NCBI GenBank assembly: GCA_030682715.1 | Contig: JAUXNQ010000024.1 | Span: 62,001 to 126,000 of the forward strand | DNA length: 64,000 nucleotides | From: Methylotenera sp. | Lineage (GTDB): Bacteria; Pseudomonadota; Gammaproteobacteria; Burkholderiales; Methylophilaceae | Direction: 5' to 3' | Part shown: positions 19,315 through 29,600 of the stretch, in pieces | How the letters are laid out: every line of letters starts with the position of its first letter | How positions within the stretch are numbered: position 1 is the first letter of the stretch | The notes under the pieces: generated by a model | Seen by the model: the letters and a program-made list of their open reading frames with translations, nothing else | What the model was told of the DNA's origin: nothing | Database searches by the model: none | Made by a program: the position numbers and the translations under genes

Positions 19315-19911
19315 TTATCTAGGTCCATTTAATATAGCGTTAGATAAGCCCAGCTTATCTAAGCCTTGCTTACGCAACTCCAGAGCCAAGGCATGCACGG
19401 CTCGTGAGCAATGCGTTTTAACGCTACCATCTGAGCATCCCATGATTTCTGCTGTCTCTGCTACGTCCATTTCCTCCCAATAACGCAACACAAATGCTTC
19501 GCGTTGACGTGTCGGTAGTTTTTCTAGCGCACGTTCGATTAATGCGATGGTTTGACTACGTGCAATTTGAACTGAAGGCTCCTCACTATCATCGCCCACG
19601 TCTATTGTATCAAGGGGGTCACGGTCTTCATTGTCATCAGCACTGCCGCCGAATGATGATAAAAGTGTCGTCCATAGATTGCGCACTTTTTGTCTACGCC
19701 AGTAATCGCGCATCGTATTTTGCAAAATACGCTGAAATAGCATTGGAAACTCTGAAGCTGGTTGAGCACCATATTTGTCGGCAAGCTTCATCATGGCATC
19801 TTGCACAATATCAAGTGCAGCATGATCATCTCTAACCGCGTAAGCGGTCTGCTTAAATGCACGTCGCTCTATCGCTGCGAGAAAGTCAGAGAGTTCCTTG
19901 GGTGTTGCCAT
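19315..19911 (-). CDS. ECF-type RNA polymerase sigma factor
   Basis: A 198-residue sigma-70 family factor. Region 2 is at residues 10-85 (AYAVRDDHAALDIVQDAMMKLADKY, FQRILQNTMRDYWRRQK) and region 4 at about 125-185 (LPTRQREAFVLRYWEEMDVAETAEIMGCSDGSVKTHCSRA). The two regions are joined by an acidic linker rich in Asp and Glu (GSADDNEDRDPLDT). It is first in a four-gene run with DUF3619, DUF3106 and RDD genes. The regulon and inducing signal are not visible. Confidence 0.94.
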   Translation of the reverse strand: MATPKELSDFLAAIERRAFKQTAYAVRDDHAALDIVQDAMMKLADKYGAQPASEFPMLFQRILQNTMRDYWRRQKVRNLWTTLLSSFGGSADDNEDRDPLDTIDVGDDSEEPSVQIARSQTIALIERALEKLPTRQREAFVLRYWEEMDVAETAEIMGCSDGSVKTHCSRAVHALALELRKQGLDKLGLSNAILNGPR

Positions 19912-20243
19912 GTTAGAAATTAAACGCCATATTTAGATTGATATTTTATACTGTTACACAAATAACATGCTTAAATTGAGTAGCATATTCAGGGGCACAG
20001 TATATCAGGTTTATATTTTGAGCTAAATTTGCAACTTAACAGCGCTAAGGCTTAGCTTCCAACGGTAATGTATAAGCAAATTAGTTCGTTAGCAAAAATT
20101 ATCAACATACCTTTACTAATTGAATGAGTCTTAAATGTTAGGTCGCTTAGCCTTGGTAAACTTACGCTGATTAAAAATCAAACGAACCCAGCGCTTTTAG
20201 TTACAATCTATATTTATTATTTACATACGAGCAACTTTAGATT
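19912..20243. other. Intergenic region without recognised gene
   Basis: A 332-base divergent intergenic stretch between the sigma factor and the PP0621 gene. I see AT-rich promoter-like sequence and a short palindrome GCTAAGGCTTAGC near 20043-20055, but no coding frame with family resemblance and no RNA gene. Confidence 0.5.
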
Positions 20244-20477
20244 ATGTGGAAGTTAATTTTTTTGGGTATCGTCATTTGGTTAATTATTAAGTTGGCTAAG
20301 TATGCGTTAAAAGCCAATCAGAATAATTCCCCAGAGGTCAAAAGTTCGGAAGAAGCTAATATCGAAAATATGGTGGAATGTGATCAGTGCCATGTGCATT
20401 TGCCGCGCTCAGAGGCCTTTTTGGTAGATGGTAAATTTTACTGCACAAAAGCGCATATTAAATCGGATGTATCCTAG
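20244..20477 (+). CDS. PP0621 family small membrane-anchored metal-site protein
   Basis: A 77-residue protein with an N-terminal membrane anchor (residues 3-19, KLIFLGIVIWLIIKLAK) followed by a small domain with CDQCHVHLPRSEAFLVDGKFYC. The Cys-x2-Cys pair, the following His and the later FYC Cys form a probable zinc or other metal site typical of the PP0621 family. It lies 50 bases upstream of the histidine kinase gene, on the same strand. This PP0621-kinase-regulator order recurs in betaproteobacteria, so the three genes are probably one operon. Function unknown. Confidence 0.85.
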   Translation: MWKLIFLGIVIWLIIKLAKYALKANQNNSPEVKSSEEANIENMVECDQCHVHLPRSEAFLVDGKFYCTKAHIKSDVS

Positions 20478-20527
20478 CTAAAATTCCCTCTCAATTTTAA
20501 AGTTCATAGCAAACGAATAAAACATCA

Positions 20528-22132
20528 ATGGCCGATAATACGCTATTTCAAAATCTTACAGCGCAGAGCGAGCTATCTCTTCAAGCGCGTACAATTCGTA
20601 TTATTAATGTTTTTAGGTTCATATTAAGCTTAATATTTGTACTTTTCTCCTTATATACAGGTCAGGAAAACTGGGGTGACAATCAAGCCGCATCCTTGTT
20701 CTTTAGCCTTTCCTTAGCATACTCACTTTTCAGTCTCACCTTACTGATTGTTGCGCCACTAAAGTCTTCTGCACTGGTCTTTTTTAATCCAGTACAAATT
20801 ATTATTGATATATTTTTTATTATTTTAATTATGCATGCGTTGGGAGGCATACAAAGCGGCTTAGGCCTATTACTCATTATCACCATTGTTACCGCGAGCT
20901 TGGTCAGCAATGGCCAGCTAGCATTATTTTATGCCGCCATTGCAACGATTGGCTTACTGCTTGAGCAAAGCTATCAAATAGCAAAATGGGACTTGCCAAT
21001 TTCAGTCTATAGCCAGCCTGCCATGCTGAGCTTAAGTTGCTTTGCTACCGCATGGCTAGGATACAGCTTTGCTAAACGAATAATGCAGAGTGAAGCACTT
21101 GCTTCCGCACGTGGTGTTGACCTAGAAAATCTAGCCCAAGTTAATGCACTGATTACTGAAGAAATGCAGGATGGTGTCATTGTCATTGACCAGTCTCTGA
21201 ATATCCGCCACTACAATTCACAAGCAATGTCGCTACTCGCTTTAACCAAAAATAATAGCGATGAATCTTTTCAATTGAGTGATGACGTCACGGAAATAGG
21301 TCAATTATTTACACGCTGGATGCATGCAGAAGGCATCCATGAGAATCTCATTATTTCTATTAATAATAAAGAGTTAAAACTAAGGTTCGAACCAATTAAC
21401 CAGGAAAATCGCATTCATGGCGCCGTTGTATTTATTCAGGACTGGAGCCTAATGCAGTCAGCAGCACAGCAATCTAAGCTGGCAGCTTTAGGAAGGCTGA
21501 CAGCTAATATCGCCCATGAAATACGCAATCCACTTAGTGCGATTAGCCATGCTAACCAGTTATTGCAGGAAGAAGATTTTAGCTCGCAGAATAAGCGCAT
21601 GTTGGAAATCGTTGCGGACAATATTCAACGCATCGACCAAATTATTAAAGATGTACTAGAACTTAATCGCCGCGACCGTACTAACCAAGAAAAATTACCG
21701 CTTAACCAATTCATTCTCGATTTTTACACGCAATTTTGTGCTGTAGAAAAAATACCTCCTTCACATTTTCAGATGACATCATTTAAAGACTCATTATTTG
21801 CTACTTATGACCAACGTCATTTAATGCAGATTCTATGGAATTTGTGTAAAAATGGCTGGGAGCATAGCCATAAACAAATGGGCAGCTTAAAGTTAAACTG
21901 TACAAAAAATGGACGCGCTGGTTTAAACTTGGAAGTTATTGACGATGGTGAAGGTGTTGCAGAAGAAAATCGCAACAAGCTGTTTGAACCTTTTTACACA
22001 ACCAAGACAACAGGAAATGGTTTAGGCCTTTATATTTCACGCGAGCTTGCCGAAGCTAACGGTTCGCGCCTAAGCTACCAGAAGCTAGATTCAGGTAGCG
22101 CATTTATACTTCAGTTACAAACGATCAACTAA
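20528..22132 (+). CDS. pilS: Membrane sensor histidine kinase, PilS-like
   Basis: A 534-residue sensor kinase. The N-terminal 180 residues contain about six hydrophobic membrane segments. A PAS-like domain follows (about 195-300, with LITEEMQDGVIVIDQSLNIRHYN). The H-box ANIAHEIRNPLSAISHANQL has His330 as phosphoacceptor, and the C-terminal ATPase domain has an N-box (LWNLCKNGWEH), VIDDGEGV and GNGLGLYIS. The layout and the adjacent NtrC-type regulator 30 bases downstream match PilS/PilR, which controls type IV pilin transcription. No pilin gene is in the window, so the symbol is given with caution. Confidence 0.88.
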   Translation: MADNTLFQNLTAQSELSLQARTIRIINVFRFILSLIFVLFSLYTGQENWGDNQAASLFFSLSLAYSLFSLTLLIVAPLKSSALVFFNPVQIIIDIFFIILIMHALGGIQSGLGLLLIITIVTASLVSNGQLALFYAAIATIGLLLEQSYQIAKWDLPISVYSQPAMLSLSCFATAWLGYSFAKRIMQSEALASARGVDLENLAQVNALITEEMQDGVIVIDQSLNIRHYNSQAMSLLALTKNNSDESFQLSDDVTEIGQLFTRWMHAEGIHENLIISINNKELKLRFEPINQENRIHGAVVFIQDWSLMQSAAQQSKLAALGRLTANIAHEIRNPLSAISHANQLLQEEDFSSQNKRMLEIVADNIQRIDQIIKDVLELNRRDRTNQEKLPLNQFILDFYTQFCAVEKIPPSHFQMTSFKDSLFATYDQRHLMQILWNLCKNGWEHSHKQMGSLKLNCTKNGRAGLNLEVIDDGEGVAEENRNKLFEPFYTTKTTGNGLGLYISRELAEANGSRLSYQKLDSGSAFILQLQTIN

Positions 22133-22162
22133 TACCGCAATCCATAAGGGCCATATTTTAGT

Positions 22163-23560
22163 ATGCAACAAAGACCTAGCTGCTTAATTGTTGATGACGA
22201 AACAGATATCCGTGAACTACTAGCGATGACACTAGAGCGCATGGATGTTGAAACATATAGTGCTAGCAGCTTTGAAGAAGCTAAGGCCATGCTCAAACTA
22301 CGCACTTATGCCTTATGCCTAACCGACATGCAAATGCCAAACGGCACAGGGCTGGATCTAGTTAACTACATTAACGAATTTCACCTAGGCTTGCCAGTTG
22401 CAGTGATTACCGCCCATGCCAGTGCTGACAATGCTGTTTCTGCGCTCAAAGCGGGAGCTTTTGACTACCTCGCCAAACCGATATCACTCAAACAACTACG
22501 CCCCGTGATTGAGTCTGCACTTAAACTAAGCACAGGGGCTAACCAAAACACACCCAATACCTTAGAAATGATTGGTAATTCTGAACCAATTCAACATGTG
22601 CGTAATATGATTGCAAAAGTATCACGTAGCCAAGCACCTGTTTACATCAGCGGCGAATCTGGCAGTGGTAAAGAATTAGCAGCCAAACTGATTCATCAAA
22701 ATAGCTCACGTGTTGATGGTGCGTTTATCGCTGTCAATTGTGGCGCAATTCCTGAAAATTTAATGGAAAGTGAGTTTTTCGGGTATAAAAAAGGCGCGTT
22801 CACAGGTGCAAATCAGGATAAAGAAGGACTATTTCAAGCCGCAAACGGCGGGACACTCTTTTTGGATGAGGTTGCTGATTTACCGCTTGCGATGCAGGTA
22901 AAGCTACTAAGAGCGATTCAAGAAAAAAAAGTACGGATGGTAGGTGGTACAAACGAAGATGCAGTGGATGTGCGTATCATTAGTGCAACGCATAAAAATT
23001 TAACGGAGATGATGGATGCTGGTCAATTTAGGAAAGACTTGTATTACCGTCTGAACGTGATTCAACTTAAGATACCTGCCCTGCGCAATCGTCCAACAGA
23101 CATTCCACTACTCACCGAAATGTTACTCAACAAACTTTGTCAGGCTCAACATATTGCAACCCCTAAAATTGATGCTAAAGCACAGGCGTATATCTCAAAC
23201 CTAACGTTTCTGGGTAATGTACGCGAGTTAGAAAATATGTTGGAACGTGCGCTAGCATTATGTGATGGCCAAACCATTAATGTAGAGGATGTGCTGACTG
23301 AAGGCATCGCGCATACACAGAACAATGCTTCAAGCGCAATGTTTGACAGTAGTCATTCTGGTGAAGTCAATCTAACTGATTACCTTGAAGAGGTAGAAAA
23401 AAAGGCGATTATTCAAGCGCTGGATAAAACCAATAACAACAAAACCGCTGCGGCTAAACTACTCGGCGTCACATTTCGGACATTACGTTATCGACTTGCG
23501 AAACTGGGTCTCTCAAAAGAAAGCGACATAGATGATTTAGCTGACCCCGAAGATCAATAG
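22163..23560 (+). CDS. pilR: Sigma-54-dependent response regulator, PilR-like
   Basis: A 465-residue NtrC-family activator. The receiver domain (1-120) has the acidic pair DDE and phosphoacceptor Asp55 (LTDMQMPNG), with Lys in LAKPIS. The AAA+ domain (about 140-370) has Walker A GESGSGKE, the sigma-54 contact loop GAFTGA and Walker B GGTLFLDEVADLP. The C-terminus is a Fis-type helix-turn-helix (NNKTAAAKLLGVTFRTLRYR). Expected to activate RpoN promoters when phosphorylated by the kinase encoded just upstream. A short repeat element begins about 50 bases after the stop. Confidence 0.93.
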   Translation: MQQRPSCLIVDDETDIRELLAMTLERMDVETYSASSFEEAKAMLKLRTYALCLTDMQMPNGTGLDLVNYINEFHLGLPVAVITAHASADNAVSALKAGAFDYLAKPISLKQLRPVIESALKLSTGANQNTPNTLEMIGNSEPIQHVRNMIAKVSRSQAPVYISGESGSGKELAAKLIHQNSSRVDGAFIAVNCGAIPENLMESEFFGYKKGAFTGANQDKEGLFQAANGGTLFLDEVADLPLAMQVKLLRAIQEKKVRMVGGTNEDAVDVRIISATHKNLTEMMDAGQFRKDLYYRLNVIQLKIPALRNRPTDIPLLTEMLLNKLCQAQHIATPKIDAKAQAYISNLTFLGNVRELENMLERALALCDGQTINVEDVLTEGIAHTQNNASSAMFDSSHSGEVNLTDYLEEVEKKAIIQALDKTNNNKTAAAKLLGVTFRTLRYRLAKLGLSKESDIDDLADPEDQ

Positions 23561-23612
23561 AGCTTGAAAAGCAATAGACCTTGAAGATCAACAGAACCAA
23601 AGATCAATATAA

Positions 23613-23806
23613 CTATAGCCATTCTTTAAAAGAATCCGAGTATATATCCAATCCTTATCTTCACCCTCGTCATTCCCGCGTAGGCGGGAACCCAGCCAAG
23701 GTGGCGGTTATGAATGGTGTTTATTGTAAAAAAGCTAGCATTCACGCGACCTAGATCCCCCCCCTATCTCGTGTGAATGACTGATAGTTTAGTGGAATAG
23801 CTATAA
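23613..23806. repeat. Short non-coding element with terminal inverted repeats (copy 2)
   Basis: About 194 bp with imperfect terminal inverted repeats (13 of 18 match) and the same plan as the element at 10400-10553. Module one at 23669-23695 is the palindrome GTCATTCCCGC-GTAG-GCGGGAACCCAG, and module two at 23751-23781 is in the opposite orientation, ending GTGAATGAC. The right end TTTAGTGGAATAGCTATAA matches that of copy 1 at 17 of 19 positions. It fills most of the gap between the pilR-like gene and the antiporter gene. Confidence 0.7.
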
Positions 23807-23872
23807 TTCCAACTTTAGAAAATCAAAAAACTGATGCTGTGATATTTATTCACAGCATTATCAATCAAAAGC

Positions 23873-24874
23873 TTAAGCGAATACTAGCACCAGATAAGTG
23901 ACATAGATGGCACCATTGACTAACAAGTGCCAAACGCGCAAGCCGCCTTTATGTACCAAATAGCGTAGCCACATTGCCGCTATAAGTGTTAATACAATCC
24001 CGAGTAACACCTCACGACGAGGCACCCAAGGCGTGAGCATAATACCAATCGCTGGTAGCAATGTGCCCTGAAACACCATTGCACCTGTAATGTTGCCAAA
24101 AGCCAGTGTGTCCTTACCTTTGCGTATCCATAAAATACTATTTACTTTTTCAGGAAGCTCAGTCGCTATGGGAATAATCAATAGAGATAGCAATAAGGCT
24201 GAAATGCCAAGTAATTGAGATGCATCTTCTACCCCATGAATAAAGCCTTTAGCACCGCCTACTAGTAATGCTAATCCCAAAAACAATTGTAGTGAGATGA
24301 CCACCGTATTGTTTGGCAGACCTAGCTTGCATAAAAACATATCGCCACCAGCCTCAGTAGCGTGTCCTTCTTCAACAAGTGATTTTGATGCGCGCAACGT
24401 CAACATGACATAAACAAAGTAAATCATCACCATGCAAAAACCTAAGCCATAACGAACAACGGCTAGGCTATGTGGTACAAACATGGCTATAGCAGCAAAA
24501 CTAAATGCAATAATAAAGAAGTTAAGGTCACGCGCTAGCCCAGTACGCTCAGGTCTTAAATGTCCATGTGTACCTCTGCGGTGCCAAACTGACACAGCCA
24601 TGAGGCAAATAGAAAGTGTTGCTAACATCAACGGCGCACCCAAAATAGCACCTACACCTATCTCTTCATTGGTCGCTGCGTTCTGCGTACCTGCCAGCAA
24701 TGCTAGTAAAGGCACAGAAGTTTCTGGCAGTGCTGTGCCTACTGCCGCAAATAGAGAGCCTGTCACGCCTTCGGAAATACCTAATTTTTCACCTAAATGT
24801 TCAAGCGCATTGGTAAACACCTCTGCCGCTATCAGAATTACAATTAGCATCACTAATAGCTCTAAAAATACCAT
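23873..24874 (-). CDS. Sodium/calcium exchanger family cation antiporter
   Basis: A 333-residue integral membrane protein of the CaCA superfamily. Two homologous halves each carry the alpha-repeat motif: the first reads GLSEGVTGSLFAAVGTALPETSVPLLA in essence (key residues G-T-ALPE), the second IIPIATELPEKVNSILW with the cognate TELPE. About ten hydrophobic segments are seen. It most likely exchanges Ca2+ or another cation for Na+ or H+; the exact ion cannot be read. It is transcribed alone, divergent from ampD. Confidence 0.87.
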   Translation of the reverse strand: MVFLELLVMLIVILIAAEVFTNALEHLGEKLGISEGVTGSLFAAVGTALPETSVPLLALLAGTQNAATNEEIGVGAILGAPLMLATLSICLMAVSVWHRRGTHGHLRPERTGLARDLNFFIIAFSFAAIAMFVPHSLAVVRYGLGFCMVMIYFVYVMLTLRASKSLVEEGHATEAGGDMFLCKLGLPNNTVVISLQLFLGLALLVGGAKGFIHGVEDASQLLGISALLLSLLIIPIATELPEKVNSILWIRKGKDTLAFGNITGAMVFQGTLLPAIGIMLTPWVPRREVLLGIVLTLIAAMWLRYLVHKGGLRVWHLLVNGAIYVTYLVLVFA

Positions 24875-24951
24875 GTTGGCTTTCCCTAATTTTAAGTATT
24901 ACCTCATTAATGTTGGCATTTTAAACTGAACTCAGCATAAAATTAGCAATC

Positions 24952-25494
24952 ATGGAAAATTACGTTATCAATAATGATGGTTTCGTGGCGCAAGCGCAGC
25001 AAATTGCGTCGCCTAATTTTGACGCACGACCAGAAGAAGAGGTCAGCTTAGTTGTGATTCACAACATCAGCTTACCTCCAAGCCAATATGGGGGTAATGG
25101 CATTATTGAGCTATTTACCAATCAACTTGACCCCGATGAGCACCCTTATTACGCTGGCATTTATACACAGAAAGTGTCCGCACACTTTCTGATTAGACGT
25201 GACGGTACACTAATACAGTTCGTATCATGTCTGAATAGAGCTTGGCATGCTGGAAAATCCAGCTGGCAATCGCGTGAACGTTGTAATGATTTCTCGGTCG
25301 GAATAGAGCTTGAGGGGTCTGACTTCGAAGCTTTTGAAGAAGCGCAGTACCAAACGCTCAATAAATTAGTGGCGTGCCTCAACAGTAGCTATCCGATTCA
25401 AGCTATAGTAGGGCATTCAGACATTGCGCCAGACCGAAAAACTGACCCTGGCCCATATTTTGACTGGCAAAAATTAACACACCATCATCATTAA
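24952..25494 (+). CDS. ampD: 1,6-anhydro-N-acetylmuramyl-L-alanine amidase
   Basis: A cytosolic zinc amidase that cleaves anhydromuropeptides during peptidoglycan recycling. At 180 residues it is full length and has no signal peptide, as expected for AmpD. Zinc ligands are visible: VVIHNISLPP (His), the late GHSDIAPDRKTDPGPYFDW (His, Asp), and HAGKSSWQSRERCNDFSVGIELEG in the centre. It begins an apparent run with the RND adaptor gene, which starts 13 bases after its stop. The functional link to the efflux genes is probably only positional. Confidence 0.95.
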   Translation: MENYVINNDGFVAQAQQIASPNFDARPEEEVSLVVIHNISLPPSQYGGNGIIELFTNQLDPDEHPYYAGIYTQKVSAHFLIRRDGTLIQFVSCLNRAWHAGKSSWQSRERCNDFSVGIELEGSDFEAFEEAQYQTLNKLVACLNSSYPIQAIVGHSDIAPDRKTDPGPYFDWQKLTHHHH

Positions 25495-25507
25495 AAATAA
25501 CCAATTT

Positions 25508-26596
25508 ATGCAAAGAATTTTTAGCCTCACTTTATTATTAACCGTGTTCACCAGCATACTCTTCGGCTGTGGGGCAAACGATGAAAATGCGCAAGCACCT
25601 AATAAAAATGGGCCAAAGCCTACATTAGTAACGGTTGCATCAGTCCAAGATGCGCCTGTTGAAATAACGGAAGAGGGAATCGGCTCGCTGGAAGGCTTAG
25701 TCGACCCTACGCTTAAAGCAGAGGTTGCCGCACGTATTATTAAAGTATTTGTCAGCCCAGGTGATACTGTAAAACAAGGGCAACTCATTGCCACGCTAGA
25801 CCCTACAGCTTTTAATTTACAAGAGCGAGAAGCGCAAGCTGAGGTGGCTCGGATTGAAGCACTTCTGAATAATCAGTCAAAAACTGTTGCTAGAAATCAA
25901 GCGTTAGTCGATAAAAAATTTATTTCACAAAATGCTGTTGATACTAGTTTGGCTGATCAAAGTGTACTTAAAGAGCAACTGGTTGCAGCCAAAGCACGCA
26001 TCAATACGATTCGTAACAGCACTGGAAAAACCAGAATCTTTGCACCCACGGACGGTGTAGTGGAGAATAAGATTGTAGACACTGGCGAGTACGTGAATGT
26101 TGGTGATCCGATAGTACAAATCATTTCAAATAAGCTATTGCGTGCTTATATTCCTTTTCCAGAGCGTGTCGGGACACAGTTAAAAGCTGGCTTAAAACTA
26201 AGACTCACCACACCTACAAGCAACACCTCTGTTGAAACCGTCATTCGTGAACTTAAGCCATTAATTACGGCAAGTAATCGTACAATTATTGCAATTGCTG
26301 ACGTGAAGAATGTAGCAGGATGGCAAGCTGGCGCTAGCGTGAATGCCAGTGTCATTTTGGCAGAGCGCGCTTCTGCAATCATGATACCTGAGCAAAGCGT
26401 GGTATTACGCCCAGCGGGGCAAGTCGTCTACGTTGTAAAAGACAACATCGCCTATCAGGTAATTGTTAAAACAGGGTTCCAGAAAAATGGCTTAGTTGAA
26501 ATTACTGATGGCATCAGTGTGAACGATGTCGTTGCCGTAGATGGTGCTGGCTTCTTAACCGATCAGGCAGCGGTCAAAATTGCAAGTAATCCATAG
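25508..26596 (+). CDS. RND efflux periplasmic adaptor lipoprotein
   Basis: A 362-residue membrane-fusion protein. The signal peptide ends in a lipobox (LFGC), so it is probably a lipoprotein. The first lipoyl half (VAARIIKVFVSPGDTVKQGQLIATLD), an alpha-helical hairpin (about 105-165), the second lipoyl half (TRIFAPTDGVVENKIVDTGEYVNVGDPI) and beta-barrel and membrane-proximal domains follow. It bridges the RND pump to an outer-membrane channel. The pump gene starts 33 bases downstream. No outer-membrane factor gene is adjacent, so a shared TolC-type channel is inferred. Confidence 0.92.
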   Translation: MQRIFSLTLLLTVFTSILFGCGANDENAQAPNKNGPKPTLVTVASVQDAPVEITEEGIGSLEGLVDPTLKAEVAARIIKVFVSPGDTVKQGQLIATLDPTAFNLQEREAQAEVARIEALLNNQSKTVARNQALVDKKFISQNAVDTSLADQSVLKEQLVAAKARINTIRNSTGKTRIFAPTDGVVENKIVDTGEYVNVGDPIVQIISNKLLRAYIPFPERVGTQLKAGLKLRLTTPTSNTSVETVIRELKPLITASNRTIIAIADVKNVAGWQAGASVNASVILAERASAIMIPEQSVVLRPAGQVVYVVKDNIAYQVIVKTGFQKNGLVEITDGISVNDVVAVDGAGFLTDQAAVKIASNP

Positions 26597-26629
26597 CAAC
26601 ATCACCATAAATATTGATACTTTTACCCC

Positions 26630-29600
26630 ATGACGCTCCCTGAACTCTCTATTAAACGCCATGTGCTTGCTTGGATGTTGTCTGGCGTCATCGTGCTGTT
26701 TGGCATGATCTCGTATAACCGTATTGGTGTAGATCGCCTCCCTGCGATTGATTTCCCAATTATTATGGTAACGACCACATTACGTGGCGCTAACCCTGAC
26801 GTCGTTGACACCAGCATCACGAGTATTATTGAATCTGCTATCAACACCACGCCTGGCATTGAACATATTCAGTCATCTTCATCTCCTGGCGTTTCTAGCA
26901 TTAGCATCACGTTCTCTTTAGACAAAGATATTGATGTTGCTTATAACGAAGTACAAGCTAAAGTAAATCAGGTGTTGCGCCGCCTGCCTAACGACACCGA
27001 CCCACCATCGGTGCAAAAAGTGGATACCAACGCTGCCGCTGTGATTTGGCTAGCCCTCAGTGGTGACCGCACCATCCAGCAGCTCAACCTGTATGCAAAT
27101 AATGTATTAAAGAAAAAATTTGAAACCATTAACGGCGTGGGCGAGGTGTCCATCGGTGGACGTCGTGATCGTGTGATTCGTATTAATGTAAGCCCAGGAC
27201 GTATGGCCGCATACAAGCTTGCGGCATCGGATTTAATCAGCGCATTTAACCGCGAGCATATTCAATTACCAGGTGGGTTTTTAGTTAGCTCACAAGCTGA
27301 GCAGCTATTAAAGCTAGACCTTGAGTTTCATGATATTAACGATTTATCCAATTTAATTATCACCACCAAAGACGGCGTGCCAATTCGGCTAAAAGATGTG
27401 GCCGATATTGAAGATGGCCTCACCGACAACCGCCAAATTGCCCGATACAATGGCAAGCCTACTGTCGGCTTAGGGATGGTTAAGATTGCCAATGCCAATA
27501 CGGTAGAGATTATTAAAGAAGTAGAGCGCAGGCTAGAACAAGATATTCGTCCAAACCTGCCACCTGGCCTCAACCTAGAAATCTCGACCAATGATTCTAT
27601 CTTTATTAATCAAATGGTGGCATCACTCAAAGAGCACTTAGTAGAAGGTACTTTATTTGCGGCCTTAATTGTGCTGATTTTCATGCGTTCGTTCAGCTCC
27701 ACCCTCATGATTTGCCTAGAGATACCAGTATCACTATTAGGTGCAATTGCAGTGATGTATTTTGCAGGCTACACCTTCAACAGCATGACCTTACTTGCAC
27801 TACTACTGCTAATTGGTGTGGTGGTCGATGATGCAATCGTGGTACGTGAAAGTATTCTGCGGCATATGTCGGGAGAAGTGGGTGAGGTACTAAGCCCTGC
27901 TGACCTAAAGAACCCGAGTAAAGTGGCTTTATTCCGCTCTCAGGCCACCAAGAATGGTAGTAACGAAGTCGTGTTTGCTGTACTGGCATCATCATTATCA
28001 CTGGTATGTATATTTGCACCTGTGATTTTCATGAACGGTGTCATCGGGATGTTCTTTAAATCTTTTGCGGTTGTGGTGACATTTGGCGTGCTCGTTTCGC
28101 TATTCGTTTCACTTACACTGACGCCTATGCTTTGCTCGCGTTATTTAAGCGTCACGCATAAGGAAAATGCTGCATACCGCCTCACTGGGCGTGGCTTAGA
28201 TTATCTAGATACACAATATAAAAAGCTACTAAAGGTAACACTGAATCATCGGGGTTTTGTGCTCATATTCACCGCAGTATTTGTGGTGGTATCAGGTTAT
28301 CTATCCCTTAAATATGTAGAAAAAGACTTTGTGCCAGAATCAGATGAAAGCAGCTTTAGTATCAGTCTGAAAACACCATTAGGTTCTAGCATTGATTACA
28401 CCGACTCCAGACTCCAGATGGTTGAAACTATATTAAAAAATCGTCCTGATGAAGTAGATAGCTACTTCTCAACAATAGGCACTGGCTCGCGCGGTCAAGT
28501 CAATGAGGGGCGAGTTAACGTACGCCTAAAACCCAAAGAGTTGAGAGAAAAAAGTCAACAAGCGTTAATCAAAGAAATTAAAGTTGAACTTGATCAGATT
28601 CCTGGCGCACGTGCACTACCTGCTCCCGCATCCGTGGTGCGCGGACAACGTTCTGAGAAACTACAGTTCAATCTAACAGGGAACAACCTGCAAGAGCTAG
28701 GTCGAATTTCTAAGTTGCTACAGCAATCACTGGGCAATCATCCAGAAATGGGTAGGGTCGATTTAGACGTGCAACTAGACTTACCACAGCTCAATGTAGA
28801 AATTGATCGTGTACGTGCAGCAACACTGGGGCTCAATGCACAAGAGATTGCTTCGGCGATCAGCTTATATGCTGGTGGCGTGAATGTTGCGAAATACAAT
28901 GAAGCCGCAGGGGATGGGCAACGCTATGACGTGCGGATTAAAGCCACCGAAGGGGATTTAACTAACGTCACTGATTTAAGTAAGATTTACCTGAAAAGTG
29001 AGGGTGGTGAGTTGGTGCGCCTTGATGCTGTTGCGAAATTTAATCAGGAACTTGGCCCTGCCGTGATTGGCCGCTACGACCTGCAGTATGCAGTTAATTT
29101 TTATGCTAACCCCAATATGCCACTGGGTGAGGCCGTAGATTTAGTTAAAGTAGCAGCAGCCACTATCGTACCGCCTGAATACACCCTAAAACTCACAGGC
29201 CAGGCGGAGGAATTTGGTAAGACATTTAAAAATATACAGTTTGTATTTCTACTCGCCTTTGTTTTACTGTACATGGTGCTCGCAAGCCAGTTTAACTCAT
29301 TCGTTCAGCCATTACTTGTGATGCTAGCACAACCGCTGGCCATTATCGGTGGCCTGATTGCACTGCTCATCTCAGGAGATAGCCTCAATATGTACTCCAT
29401 GATTGGCCTAGTTCTGCTCATAGGCTTGGTGGCCAAAAATTCGATTCTCTTGGTAGATTTAACCAACCAACTGTTAGATAAAGTAAGAGAAAGTGGCAAG
29501 ATGATTAACAAAGTGGATATTAATGCAGCGTTGAGCGAAGCTTGCCCTGTGCGTCTGCGCCCAGTATTAATGACTTCTCTCACCATCATCTTAGCGTTAC

